Translations under genes and position numbers: made by a program | Shown: positions 16,228 to 24,826 of the stretch, piece by piece | Position numbering within the stretch: the first letter of the stretch is position 1 | Layout: each line of letters starts with the position of its first letter | The notes under the pieces: model-generated | What the model was told of the DNA's origin: nothing | The model's input: only the letters and a program-made list of their open reading frames with translations | The model's database searches: none | Assembly: GCF_000719285.1 (NCBI RefSeq) | Contig: NZ_JOFS01000015.1 | Coordinates: 62,001-126,000, forward strand | From: Streptomyces bicolor | GTDB lineage: Bacteria > Actinomycetota > Actinomycetes > Streptomycetales > Streptomycetaceae | Length of the DNA stretch: 64,000 nucleotides | Direction of reading: 5' to 3'

Positions 16228-17901
16228 GTGAGCCAGCACAAGCACAGGCGCCGGTCACCGGCGAAGAGGGCGCTGAAGCAGACGTGGGTGCTGATCGTCG
16301 CGGTGGTCGTCGTGACGGTCGCGGCCGGGGTGAGCCTCGGGCTCCTGGCCACCGGCGGCGACGGCGGGCCGGGCGGATCCGAGCAGCGGCGGTCCGCCCC
16401 GGGGACCTCCCAGGCCGCCTCCTCGCCCGCCCCGAAACAGCCGGCCGCACCCACTCCGTCACCCACCCGGTCGTATCCGCTCTCCAAAGCTCCGCAGACC
16501 ATTCCCGCGGTGAGCTCCCACACCGCCGCCCGAGGGCCCGGCTGGCGTCCCGCGCGCGGGGAGCGTGTCGTCGTGAGCGACCCGAAGCTCGCCGACGAGG
16601 GGCGGCTCATCGCCGGTGAGCTGGGGCTGACGTATGCCGGCGAGAAGGAGGACTCGCGGGCCGGGGACGTGCGGCTGGCGCTGAGCGAGGGCAAGGGCGC
16701 GGGCCCGGAGTCGTACACCATGACCGTGCGGGACGGGCGTGTCGCCATCAACGGGCCCGGGGAGGCGGGTGTCTTCTACGGGACGCGGACGCTCAAGCAG
16801 GAGGTGCGGGGCGGTGGTGCGGCGCCGGAGGGCGTCGTGCGTGACGCGCCCGCCAAGCCGGTGCGCGGGTTCATGCTCGACATCGCCCGCAAGCACTTCA
16901 CCGCGGACTGGATCAGGGACCGGGTGCGGGAGCTCGGTGACCTGAAGTTCAACCAGCTCGGTCTGCACTTCTCCGATGACCAGGGGTTCCGGATCGAGTC
17001 CGACTCGCATCCCGAGATCGTCTCCCAGCAGCATCTGACCAAGGCCCAGGTCAGGGACATCGTCAAGCTGGCAGCCGCCCGGCACATCACCGTCGTGCCC
17101 GAGATCGACTCGCCCGGGCATCTGGGGGCCGTCATCGCCGCACACCCCGACCTGCAGCTGCGCAATGTGAACGGCGTCGCCACGCGGGGCGCCATCGACA
17201 TCTCCAAGGCCGAATCCGCCGAGATCGTCGACGACCTGCTGAACGAGTACGCCGGTCTTTTCCCGGGCGGCCAGTGGCATCTCGGCGGCGACGAGTACCA
17301 GGCCCTCGTCGTCTCGAACCCCGAGGCCTCCTACCCGCAGCTCGCCGCCGCCGCCCGGGAGGCCTACGGCTCCGGCGCCGACGTCGCCGACCTCGCCACC
17401 GGGTGGCTCAACGACCGCGCCGCCACCGTCCGCGCCCACGACCGCACGCCGCGGGCGTGGAACGACGGGTTCTTCCGGAACACCTCCGTCCAGCCGGACA
17501 AGGACATCCAGGTGGCGTACTGGACCGGCAAGGAGATCGGGGCCCGGGTGCCGGTGGAGTATCTGCGGGCCGGGCGGAAGCTGATCAACTACAACGACGA
17601 GTTCCTCTACTACGTGCTCGGACAGCCGCAGACCTTCGTCTATCCGACCGGGCAGCGGATCTACGAGCAGTGGACGCCGCGGGTCGTGCGGGGGACGGAG
17701 GCCGTGTCGGAGACGTACGACGACCAGATCCTCGGCGGCTCCTTCGCGGTGTGGTGCGATCTCGCGAACTCGCAGACCCAGGCCCAGGTCGCCGCCGGGA
17801 TCCGGATGCCGCTGCGGGCGCTGGTCCAGAAGCTGTGGGACGCGGACCGGCCCGCGCTCTCCTGGACGGATTTCAAGGCGCTGGCCGACCGGCTGGACTG
17901 A
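16228..17901 (+). CDS. GH20 beta-N-acetylhexosaminidase, membrane-anchored or secreted
   Basis: 557-aa exported glycosidase that removes terminal GlcNAc/GalNAc from chitin or peptidoglycan fragments. A basic N-terminus and one hydrophobic helix (about residues 21-45) are followed by a Ser/Pro/Thr-rich linker, giving a signal anchor. The GH20b-type alpha/beta domain precedes the TIM barrel, which starts at RGFMLDIARKHFTADWIRD. The catalytic Asp-Glu pair is D355-E356 in HLGGDEY, and VVPEIDSPGHLGA is the usual barrel strand. The C-terminal Trp block GGSFAVWCDLAN is present. GTG 16228 starts the basic leader. Divergent from the OHCU decarboxylase gene. Confidence 0.93.
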   Translation: MSQHKHRRRSPAKRALKQTWVLIVAVVVVTVAAGVSLGLLATGGDGGPGGSEQRRSAPGTSQAASSPAPKQPAAPTPSPTRSYPLSKAPQTIPAVSSHTAARGPGWRPARGERVVVSDPKLADEGRLIAGELGLTYAGEKEDSRAGDVRLALSEGKGAGPESYTMTVRDGRVAINGPGEAGVFYGTRTLKQEVRGGGAAPEGVVRDAPAKPVRGFMLDIARKHFTADWIRDRVRELGDLKFNQLGLHFSDDQGFRIESDSHPEIVSQQHLTKAQVRDIVKLAAARHITVVPEIDSPGHLGAVIAAHPDLQLRNVNGVATRGAIDISKAESAEIVDDLLNEYAGLFPGGQWHLGGDEYQALVVSNPEASYPQLAAAAREAYGSGADVADLATGWLNDRAATVRAHDRTPRAWNDGFFRNTSVQPDKDIQVAYWTGKEIGARVPVEYLRAGRKLINYNDEFLYYVLGQPQTFVYPTGQRIYEQWTPRVVRGTEAVSETYDDQILGGSFAVWCDLANSQTQAQVAAGIRMPLRALVQKLWDADRPALSWTDFKALADRLD

Positions 17902-18021
17902 CGGTTAGGGAGTGGACGTACGGGGCTGGTGGACCGTATGTTCCGCATGCCGTGCGTGAGGTTCTGGGGAGAGCCGGGCGCGGCGTTCCGTTTTCTCAGG
18001 GCCCGGGGGGAATGCCTCACC

Positions 18022-18708
18022 ATGATCGAAAATCCGCATGCCCGCATCAGCGCCGCACCGGCCGCCTGGCTGCGTTCGCCGGTCGGGATGGGGTGGGTCG
18101 CCGTCGCGGGACTCGGCGCGGTCATCGCCACCGACCTGTTCGCGGTCTGGGCGGACGTCGTCATGTACGACGTGGTGGGCGACCTGACGAGCGGCGCACT
18201 GCTCGACGGGCGAGCCGACCGCGCGGACCGGCTTTACGCCATCGCCGGCACCGTCCAGACGGTCGCGCTGCTCACGACAGCCGTCCTTTTCCTGTGCTGG
18301 TTCCACCGGGTGCGGGTCAACGCCGAGGTGTTCGACCCGTACGGGCACAGCAAGAAGCGGGGCTGGGCGATCGGTGGCTGGATCGTACCGATCGTGAACC
18401 TCTGGTTCCCGCGCCGGATCACGCTGGACATCTGGGACGCCAGCAGCCCCTGGGGCGCGCCCCGGTCGCACGGGCTGGTCAACACCTGGTGGACGTTCTG
18501 GGTCATCTCGTTGCTCTCCGGCCGGGCCGCGTCCACCGCGTACCGCCGTGCCGAGACCGCCCAGGAGATCCAGGGCGCGGTAGGGCAGATGATGTTCTCG
18601 GACGTCGTGGACATCGTGGCCGCCGCGTTCGCCATCGCCGTCGTGCTGCGGCTGACGCGGATGCAGCACGAGAAGGCTCTGGGCGGCCCCGCCCCCGTGC
18701 CCGCCTGA
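18022..18708 (+). CDS. DUF4328 membrane protein
   Basis: About 228 aa with four membrane helices (GMGWVAVAGLGAVIATDLFAVWA, VQTVALLTTAVLFLCWFHRV, a helix around WWTFWVISLLSG, and VDIVAAAFAIAVVLRLT). The family's core motif is clear: CWFHRVRVNAEVFDPYGHSKKRGWAIGGWIVPIVNLWFP. DUF4328 proteins are common in Streptomyces and have no assigned role. ATG 18022 follows a G-rich tract; an earlier ATG at 17929 would add 31 residues with no homology to the family. Confidence 0.85.
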   Translation: MIENPHARISAAPAAWLRSPVGMGWVAVAGLGAVIATDLFAVWADVVMYDVVGDLTSGALLDGRADRADRLYAIAGTVQTVALLTTAVLFLCWFHRVRVNAEVFDPYGHSKKRGWAIGGWIVPIVNLWFPRRITLDIWDASSPWGAPRSHGLVNTWWTFWVISLLSGRAASTAYRRAETAQEIQGAVGQMMFSDVVDIVAAAFAIAVVLRLTRMQHEKALGGPAPVPA

Positions 18709-18711
18709 AAC

Positions 18712-18731
18712 GCCGGATTGTTCCATCCGGC
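18712..18731 (+). terminator. Short hairpin after DUF4328 gene
   Basis: GCCGGAT pairs with ATCCGGC around a 6-nt loop, 3 bp after the stop codon. It has no T-tract, so it is a weak terminator or an mRNA end-stabiliser. Confidence 0.4.
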
Positions 18732-18799
18732 TGCGAACTGCCGTACGGCTGTGGTGTATTCGGCCCCGAGCCGCAGCCGAGACGCCGGGGGAGCCGGAA

Positions 18800-19312
18800 A
18801 TGGGTTATTGGGGGTATTTCGTCGTGGGTCGCAGTGTGCGGTCGCTCGGGGAGCTGGACGCGCTGGCCGGGGCCGAGGGACTGAGCCTGCGCGTCGAGGC
18901 GCCCGGCGGCTGGCAGGTGTGGGAGTACCCGAGCGGGGACGGCGAGGTCGGCAACATGAACGACCTGGCCCGTGAGACCGGGGCGCCCGCGCTTTTCGGA
19001 TACGTCATGGACAGTGACTGCGTGGTCGTGGAGGCGGCGGCGCCGGAGAGCGGGGCGTGGACGACCTGTCTGGCCCGTGCCGCGATGGCCGGATATCTCG
19101 GCACCGGGGACGCGGACCTCACCGTGGACGACTACTTCCTCGAACCCGGTGACGCCGCCGAGCGGGCCGTCGCCTGGGCGGCCGAGGCCGGGCACGAGGT
19201 GAACGCCGAGTCGGTCGTCGACGTACTGACCGCTGATGCGGACCCAGCGGACCCATTGGCCGAAAACATCTTCTTCCGGCTGCTCGACCGGCTCGGCGTC
19301 GTGCCGCTGTGA
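18800..19312 (+). CDS. Conserved Streptomyces protein, unknown function
   Basis: 170-aa acidic soluble protein beginning MGYWGYFVVGRSVRSLGEL. Tyr/Trp-rich strands at the N-terminus (GGWQVWEYPSGDGE, LFGYVMDSDCVVVEAAAP) and a helical C-terminus rich in Ala/Glu suggest an alpha+beta fold. No catalytic motif is seen. GGGGGAG lies 6 nt before ATG 18800, a good ribosome site. It is the middle gene of a short run of same-strand conserved proteins (DUF4328, this, 19431-20042), which are not clearly one operon as gaps are about 90-120 bp. Confidence 0.75.
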   Translation: MGYWGYFVVGRSVRSLGELDALAGAEGLSLRVEAPGGWQVWEYPSGDGEVGNMNDLARETGAPALFGYVMDSDCVVVEAAAPESGAWTTCLARAAMAGYLGTGDADLTVDDYFLEPGDAAERAVAWAAEAGHEVNAESVVDVLTADADPADPLAENIFFRLLDRLGVVPL

Positions 19313-19430
19313 CACTCAGGGGCCGTCGCACGCAGTAAGGGGAGGTGTTGGCTCCGTAAGGGAAGGGGCCTGCCCAGGGGCCTGTGCGGGGACCCCGACC
19401 CTCATAGATCACCCGCTTAGGGAGGCGTGG

Positions 19431-20042
19431 ATGAGCCTGGTGGAACTGATCGCTCAGGCCGACGAACGCGGACTGGCCGCCAGCGGGTTGGCTTGTTTGG
19501 ATCGGTGTGTGCCCTTGCTGGGCGGGGACGACGAGGTGCTGCGGCCGCTGTGGGCGAATCTCGCGGTGGGCGGCGACCCGGCCGCCTGGGGCGGGCTGCT
19601 GGAGCAGGCGCGCTCGAAGCTGGGCGTCGCGGAGATCGTGGACGACGAGGACATCGAGGACGAGGCCGCGCTGCTCGCCCGGCGGATGCTGGCCGCGGCC
19701 CCGGCCGTCCGGTCCGCCGCCGAGGCGCGGATCTGGGCCGACGCCTGCTCGGTCGCCTCGCTGCAGATACACCGGCTGCTCGACCCGGCGGAGGCCGACG
19801 CGTCCTCGGTGGCCGCCCTGCCCCAGGCGCTCAACTCCGTGCGAGCGGGCACGGCACCCGCCACGGGCCGTACGGAGGGCATGTCGCCGCTCGTCGCCGC
19901 CGAACTGCGCCGTCAGGTCAGCGTTCTGGAACTGCTCGCCGGACATGGCGCGGGCGGGCTGCGCCGGGCGCTGGAAGTTTCCACGGAGGGACGGCGGGTG
20001 CTGCGGGCGGTGGTGTCGCGGCGGGCCCGCGGCAAGGGCTGA
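19431..20042 (+). CDS. Conserved helical protein, unknown function
   Basis: 203-aa almost all-helical soluble protein. Ala/Leu/Glu-rich helices with DDEDIEDEAALLARRMLAAAP and RIWADACSVASLQIHRLLD give an acidic surface; the C-terminal 20 residues are basic (STEGRRVLRAVVSRRARGKG) and might contact nucleic acid or membrane. AGGGAGG lies 5 nt before ATG 19431. I do not recognise the family. It converges with a DUF1877 gene 22 bp away. Confidence 0.7.
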   Translation: MSLVELIAQADERGLAASGLACLDRCVPLLGGDDEVLRPLWANLAVGGDPAAWGGLLEQARSKLGVAEIVDDEDIEDEAALLARRMLAAAPAVRSAAEARIWADACSVASLQIHRLLDPAEADASSVAALPQALNSVRAGTAPATGRTEGMSPLVAAELRRQVSVLELLAGHGAGGLRRALEVSTEGRRVLRAVVSRRARGKG

Positions 20043-20064
20043 CGCCTCCGCCTTCCGTGGACGG

Positions 20065-20559
20065 TCAGGCCACCAGCCACTTCACCACCGCATCCCCGTA
20101 CTCGGCCGTCCGTGCGTAGAACGCGGTCAGGTCGCGGTGGGTCGCCGCGAACAGGCCGCGCGCCTCGGGTTCGACGTCCGAGGTGTCGTACGGCCGCAGC
20201 AACCGGGTGCGCGCGTGCCGCCACAGGTCGTCGAAGTCGGCCGACTCGAGGAAGCCGGCGACCCGGGACACCTGGGACGCGGTGAGCAGCAGGAAGGGCG
20301 GCACGGCCGGGTCGGTGTGGAGCACCGGGCGGCCGCCGAGCACCACCTGGGTGCGAGGGCCTTCCGACGCATGGTTCGGGGGGATGCCGCAGTAGAGGAG
20401 CTCGACGTCGCCGTACAGCTTGTCGAGGATCTCCTCGCGATGCCGGCCGATCCGCTCCCGCACGGTGTCCCAGTCGTCCTCGAACAGGCGCTGGAACCAG
20501 GTCGCACTGTTGCGCAGTGCCGAGGGCGGCACGGCACGGAGATGGAAGTACACGCTCAT
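20065..20559 (-). CDS. DUF1877 (YfbM-like) protein
   Basis: 164-aa soluble protein of the DUF1877 family. The start MSVYFHLRAVPPSALRNS matches the family's typical opening strand and helix. The middle has LYGDVELLYCGIP and PVLHTDPAVPPFLLLTASQVSRVAGFL, and the end has the usual FYARTAEYGDAVVKWL helix. ATG 20559 is taken rather than an upstream ATG at 20682 because the family begins here, although no strong ribosome site is seen. Function of the family unknown; single gene. Confidence 0.8.
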   Translation of the reverse strand: MSVYFHLRAVPPSALRNSATWFQRLFEDDWDTVRERIGRHREEILDKLYGDVELLYCGIPPNHASEGPRTQVVLGGRPVLHTDPAVPPFLLLTASQVSRVAGFLESADFDDLWRHARTRLLRPYDTSDVEPEARGLFAATHRDLTAFYARTAEYGDAVVKWLVA

Positions 20560-20743
20560 CAGTGACTGGAGCGCACGGGAGCGGCGGATCGTCACCCTCG
20601 CGTCAACCTGGACTCGGGTGTAAACCCGGTTCCTGAGGGGGTCCTGTGACCGTCGTCGGGGCGTGGTGCGGCGGTCCTGCACCGGTCCTGGGAAGCCCCC
20701 GGATCCGCGTGACGAAAAGCTGTTGGCCCACGCTCTCCAGGAT

Positions 20744-21139
20744 GTGACGACTCAGCAGGAGACCAGGCCCTCAGCCGCCACCAAGCCGGTTCGGTGGGCG
20801 GCGGACGCGGTGGCGATGATGCGCGAGGGAGCGCGGCTACGGCTCGACTACTCGGCGCAGAGCCTGTGGCGGGTCGACCGGTTGATCGAGGGCCTGCGCG
20901 GCGAGGGAACCCCGTACGCCGCCGTGGAGACCACGCTGCGCGGTCTCGGCGCGTACGCCGGTGAGGTGGTCGCCCGTCAGACCGGCGCCGAGTGGTGGGC
21001 GTCGGGCGGCGAGCACTGGCTCCGTACGCCCGACGGCCGGCTGTGGGACCCGATCGACGAGGCGCGGCGGTGTTTCGCGGGCGACGGGTCGCTGCGGTTG
21101 CTGTGCCGGGAGGCGACGCGCGGTCTGCCGCGACGGTAG
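20744..21139 (+). CDS. Conserved small protein, unknown function
   Basis: About 131-aa soluble protein. The central part RLRLDYSAQSLWRVDRLIEGLRGEGTPYAAVETTLRGLGAYAGEVVARQTGAEWW followed by GRLWDPIDEARRC is the pattern of a recurrent Streptomyces protein that I know without a function. The start is uncertain: GTG 20744 is the most conservative choice, TTG 20723 and earlier codons are possible. Divergent from the DUF1877 gene and followed by a very strong hairpin (21155-21200). Confidence 0.65.
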   Translation: MTTQQETRPSAATKPVRWAADAVAMMREGARLRLDYSAQSLWRVDRLIEGLRGEGTPYAAVETTLRGLGAYAGEVVARQTGAEWWASGGEHWLRTPDGRLWDPIDEARRCFAGDGSLRLLCREATRGLPRR

Positions 21140-21154
21140 GGCGCGGCTCGGACA

Positions 21155-21200
21155 TGGCCCGGCCCGGACCCCGTGAATGGGCGGGGTCCGGGCCGGGCCA
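21155..21200. terminator. Perfect 19-bp stem terminator
   Basis: TGGCCCGGCCCGGACCCCG (21155-21173) pairs without a mismatch with 21182-21200 around an 8-nt loop. It lies between convergent genes and can serve both strands. T-less, as usual in Streptomyces. Confidence 0.85.
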
Positions 21201-21334
21201 GCTGATCTCGACCGTTACGGCGTCAGCGTCCGGCCCAGGTGGGCGCCGGCCGGGGTGCCCAGCGCGGTCCTGCACAGGTCCGGAAGACCTGGCCCTTGGC
21301 CGAAGAGGACCGACGTCGGGCCGAACACGCGGGC

Positions 21335-21363
21335 GGGGCCGCGTCCTTGGTGGACGCGGCCCC
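21335..21363 (-). terminator. 12-bp stem terminator after the lipoprotein gene
   Basis: GGGGCCGCGTCC pairs perfectly with GGACGCGGCCCC around a 5-nt loop, 17 bp past the stop of the minus-strand lipoprotein. Together with 21155-21200 it forms a double terminator. Confidence 0.8.
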
Positions 21364-21380
21364 GCTGGTTCGGACGGGCG

Positions 21381-22265
21381 TCAGCTCGCCCAGACCTCGG
21401 CCTCGTCGGCCGGGACGGTGGTGGCCAGGCCCAGTTCCTTGCGGGCGGCGACCGTCTTGTTCGGGTCGATCCCGGTGAAGGCCGGGTCGTAGGCGATGTA
21501 GAACGCGTCGGCGTCGGCGGCGTTCGCGGCCTTCTTCCACTCGCCGGCCGTCTTCGTCAGCTGCTCACGGAGCTTGCCGACCTCCGCGCCCTCGACGCCC
21601 TTCAGGCCCGCGAGGTGCGCGTCGAGAGCGGCCGCGACGGCCTTGGCCTGCGCCTTGTAGCCCGGCAGGTCCTCGTCGACGGTCTCCTTCTCGGGCTGGT
21701 TCGCCCACAGGGCCTCGTAGACGGCGTTCGAGCCCTTCAGGTACGTGCTCTGCCCGGGCTTCAGGGACTCGGGCTTCAGCGAGCCCGTGAACTTGCCCGA
21801 CTCCTTGGTGTAGGTGCAGCTCACGGCGCGGTCACCCGTCGACCAGCTCTCCTTGGTCGGGGTGTAGTAGAAGAGGACGACGCCCTTGGGGAGTGCCCAG
21901 GTGTCCGGGGCGAACTTGCCCGCCTCGACCGGGCACCGCTCGTCGGCGATCGCCGAGACCGCCTCGTCGCCGGGGAACGTCTTCTCGTCGTCGATCTTGA
22001 ATTCGCCGACGGCCTGACCCGAGTGCGCCTCGGTGCAGGGAACGATCTCGACGAGGACCTCCGTGCCCTCGCCCGAGCTGTTCGGGTTGTAGCAGTCCCC
22101 GATCTCCAGCGAGAACACCGACCGCTGGCGGGCCACCTTCTTCGCACCGTCCTTGGCGCTGTCGACGGCGTCGGAGACCTCCGAGCACCCCACCGCGCCG
22201 ATCGCGAGCAGGGCGACGACGGCAGATATACCGCGAACGGAGCGGAACGGGCTACGCGTTGACAT
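21381..22265 (-). CDS. Septum-formation-family-like lipoprotein
   Basis: 294-aa exported lipoprotein. The N-terminus has Arg residues, a hydrophobic stretch and a lipobox AVGC at about residue 27, so it should be anchored on the outer face of the membrane. The first half has the pattern GDCYNPN...VEIVPCTEAHSGQAVGEF, with paired cysteines and HSGQ, as in the Septum_form domain family. The second half is helical (KAQAKAVAAALDAHLAGLKG). Role unknown. ATG 22265; TACGAT upstream may be the -10. Two terminators lie downstream. Confidence 0.75.
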   Translation of the reverse strand: MSTRSPFRSVRGISAVVALLAIGAVGCSEVSDAVDSAKDGAKKVARQRSVFSLEIGDCYNPNSSGEGTEVLVEIVPCTEAHSGQAVGEFKIDDEKTFPGDEAVSAIADERCPVEAGKFAPDTWALPKGVVLFYYTPTKESWSTGDRAVSCTYTKESGKFTGSLKPESLKPGQSTYLKGSNAVYEALWANQPEKETVDEDLPGYKAQAKAVAAALDAHLAGLKGVEGAEVGKLREQLTKTAGEWKKAANAADADAFYIAYDPAFTGIDPNKTVAARKELGLATTVPADEAEVWAS

Positions 22266-22517
22266 GACGTGTACATCCTCTTAGGAGAACTTTATGAGGG
22301 GCGGCGCGCGCATCGTATGCCATTCATGTGGCAAGGCTGTGCGGGTGCTCGCGGGGTCTTCGACTCCCGTGCGGCCGCAATGGTTGTAGGCGGCCTCGGT
22401 GCATGCGCTTTCCGCTGCCGCGTGGTGCCGGACGGGCGGAGGGTGGCGTACGCCTCCTGTGACACTTCTGTGGGCTCTGGCGCTGTTGAGCGTGGAGGAA
22501 CGTCGGCAAGGGTGGGC

Positions 22518-23183
22518 GTGCCGCAGGTGCGGATTCGTCACGACCGGTACGGACGAGGACAGTTCTTGGGCCACGGAGCGGAACCCCGCCGCGTGCACGC
22601 GTACGACGAGGAGTTGGGCGCGGCCGTCGCGCGGGCCCAGGAAGGTGACGAGGCCGCCTTCGCGATCGCGTACCGGCTGGTCCAGCCGCAACTGCTCGGA
22701 TACCTGCGGGGGTTGGTCGGGGACGACGCGGAGGACGTGGCGTCCGACGCCTGGCTGGAGATCGCCCGGGACCTCGGCCGGTTCAAGGGCGACGGAGCCG
22801 GGTTCCGGGGCTGGAGCGCGACCATCGCCCGGCACCGGGCGCTGGACCATCTGCGTCGGCAGAAGGTACGGCCCCGGTCGTCGGTGCTGGAACAGGACGT
22901 ACTGGACCTACCCGGGCCGAACAGCACGCATGACCAGGCCCTGGAGTCGATCTCCACGGAGCAGGCCCTCGAGCTGGTCCGTGGGCTGCCGAGGGACCAG
23001 GCCGAGGCCGTCCTGCTGCGGGTCGTCGTCGGCCTGGACGCCCCCGCCGCGGGACGGGTCCTCGGCAAGCGCCCGGGCGCCGTTCGAACGGCCGCGTACC
23101 GGGGACTGAAGCGGCTGGCCAAGCAGTTGGGCGTCGCAGGTGTGACGGAAGACGGCCCCCGGACGCTGGGGGAATCGAAATGA
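22518..23183 (+). CDS. ECF-type sigma factor, module 1
   Basis: Sigma-70-family factor of the extracytoplasmic-function type. Region 2: VARAQEGDEAAFAIAYRLVQPQLLGYLRGLVGDDAEDVASDAWLEIARDL, continuing to FRGWSATIARHRALDHLRR. Region 4: LVRGLPRDQAEAVLLRVVVGLDAPAAGRVLGKRPGAVRTAAYRGLKRLA. The start is uncertain: GTG 22518 (AAGGG upstream) is used, but TTG 22566 (GAGGA upstream) or GTG 22593 would also keep the whole domain. It closely resembles the factor at 24827-25489, and each is followed by a single-span membrane protein, so I infer a sigma/anti-sigma arrangement. Confidence 0.9.
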   Translation: MPQVRIRHDRYGRGQFLGHGAEPRRVHAYDEELGAAVARAQEGDEAAFAIAYRLVQPQLLGYLRGLVGDDAEDVASDAWLEIARDLGRFKGDGAGFRGWSATIARHRALDHLRRQKVRPRSSVLEQDVLDLPGPNSTHDQALESISTEQALELVRGLPRDQAEAVLLRVVVGLDAPAAGRVLGKRPGAVRTAAYRGLKRLAKQLGVAGVTEDGPRTLGESK

Positions 23184-23394
23184 ACAGTGCGGGCGACGGC
23201 GGTGACCAAGGCGTCACATCGGCGCCTCGTTGAGGCGAGGCGGCGTGTGCGGTGAGTCGTACGGGGCGTGGGCAACGTACAGGCTCTACGAGGTTGTGAG
23301 TCACAGCCGTCACACAGGTTACGTAGATCACGTATGACACGTGCAGTACGTCGGCCCCATAAACATCAGGTCGGACAGGAACGGAAAAACGGAC

Positions 23395-24279
23395 ATGGGT
23401 GAACAGCAGAGCGGCGGTGGGTCCCCCGGCCGTCGGCGCGTGCACCCTGAGGGCATGGCCCATGGCAACGGGGCCGGTCACTTGGCCGACCACGCGTCCG
23501 GCCCCGTCTTCGGCCACGCGTCCGGCCCGGCCGTGGTGCTCGACGACGCCGCGCTCGAGGCGCTGCTCTCCGCCGCCGTGCTGCGCGGGCAACCCCTGGA
23601 CAACGAGGCCGAGCAGCGTGCCGTGGCCGCGTTCCGGGCCGCCCGGGACGCCGGGGCCCACCGGGCGCGCACCCGGCGCCGGGACGACTGGCGGCCCCGC
23701 GAGCAACGGCGACTGGGCCGCTCGGTGAAGACGGCGCTCTCTCTGTTCGCAGCGAGCCTCACGCTCGGCGGCGTGGCGTTCGCGGCGATCGGCTCGTCGG
23801 ACGCGCCGGACGCCTCCTCCGACGACCAGGTCAGGTCCACTCCGACGGCCGGCGCCTCCGATTGGCCCGCCGCCACGTCCCCCGCCGAGTCCGGCACCGC
23901 CTCCGGGAAGCCCGGCCACCCGACCACCGCACAGGACACCGAGGCCAAGTGCCGCGCCTACGAGCAGGTCGACGGCCGCGGCAACGCGCTGGGCTCGACG
24001 GCCTGGCAGCGGCTGGTCACGGAGGCGGGCGGCGCGGACAAGGTGGCCGCCTACTGCGCCGAGCAGCTGGCGGCGGCGACGGATGCGCCGGGCAGGAAGG
24101 CCGACCCGAGCGGTGCGGCGGACAACGGTCAGGACCGGAGGGGCACGAACGGGTCCGGTGCGAGCGAGTCCGGGACGGGGAGATCGGGCACCGGCGGAGC
24201 GGGCACGGGCGGAACGGGCACGAGTGGGTCGGCCAAGAGCGGGTCCGGCGACAGCGCCGAGAACGAGAAGAAGAAGTGA
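23395..24279 (+). CDS. Single-span membrane protein, putative anti-sigma partner of module 1
   Basis: 294 aa. The cytoplasmic N-terminal part of about 115 residues includes VVLDDAALEALLSAAVLRGQPLDNEAEQRAVAAFRAARDAG. One membrane helix follows (about residues 118-137, LSLFAASLTLGGVAFAAIG). The outside part has a compact block that begins KCRAYEQVDGRG and ends AAYC (C-x34-C), then a Gly/Ser/Thr-rich tail. The same layout, including the Cys...YC block, is found in the protein at 25489-26541. No classical zinc-binding anti-sigma motif (HxxxCxxC) is present. ATG 23395; 211 bp separate it from the sigma gene, so it may have its own promoter. Confidence 0.7.
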   Translation: MGEQQSGGGSPGRRRVHPEGMAHGNGAGHLADHASGPVFGHASGPAVVLDDAALEALLSAAVLRGQPLDNEAEQRAVAAFRAARDAGAHRARTRRRDDWRPREQRRLGRSVKTALSLFAASLTLGGVAFAAIGSSDAPDASSDDQVRSTPTAGASDWPAATSPAESGTASGKPGHPTTAQDTEAKCRAYEQVDGRGNALGSTAWQRLVTEAGGADKVAAYCAEQLAAATDAPGRKADPSGAADNGQDRRGTNGSGASESGTGRSGTGGAGTGGTGTSGSAKSGSGDSAENEKKK

Positions 24280-24826
24280 CCCGGCGAGCCAATCCCGGCC
24301 GAGGCGGTGGCGTCGGCTACGTGGCGGGACGGGGCAGGTAAGTCGCCGTCCCATCTTTGGCCTGCTCGGCCGGTGTCGGTTCCGCCACAGTGGCTGACCA
24401 CCCCTTCAGCTCGGCCCACATCCAACACTGGCGGGCTACAGGATGGCTCAGTGCGGCAGGGGCGAGAGGAGGGGGCCGAGTGGCAATTCGCGGGACGACC
24501 GGGGCCGCCACCCCCCACAGGAGAGGCCCCGGCCGTCGCGCGGTGCGGGCCGCGCGGCGGCCCGTACTCTCTACAGCGCCGAGACTGCGTTTTCTGTCAC
24601 ACCTGGACGGACGGAACGAGGGTTCCCAGGTAGTTGCATGTTGTACGGACATGGACGAGCAGCGGTTTCAGGCCGTAACGTGCCATTCGCGCCGACAGCG
24701 GAGGAGACGAGACCACCGCAAGACCTGCGGTCTTGAAAAACCGCAACCATCGATCGAGCAACCACGACGGCGAGAACCCGGTCCGCGAGAGCGGCGCCGG
24801 TTTAGGCGCAGAAGGGCGCGCAGCAG
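24280..24826. other. 547-bp gene-free region between the two sigma modules
   Basis: No convincing reading frame is seen: all frames here lack family motifs and coding-type codon bias. It should hold the promoter of the second sigma gene. It contains a small perfect inverted repeat, CAAGACC-TGC-GGTCTTG (24719-24735), followed by AAAAA. Confidence 0.5.

Noticed and set aside
24719..24735. CAAGACC-TGC-GGTCTTG as a terminator
   Set aside because: The stem is short, has no U-tract on either strand and lies in front of, not behind, a gene; kept only as a repeat in the gap description.
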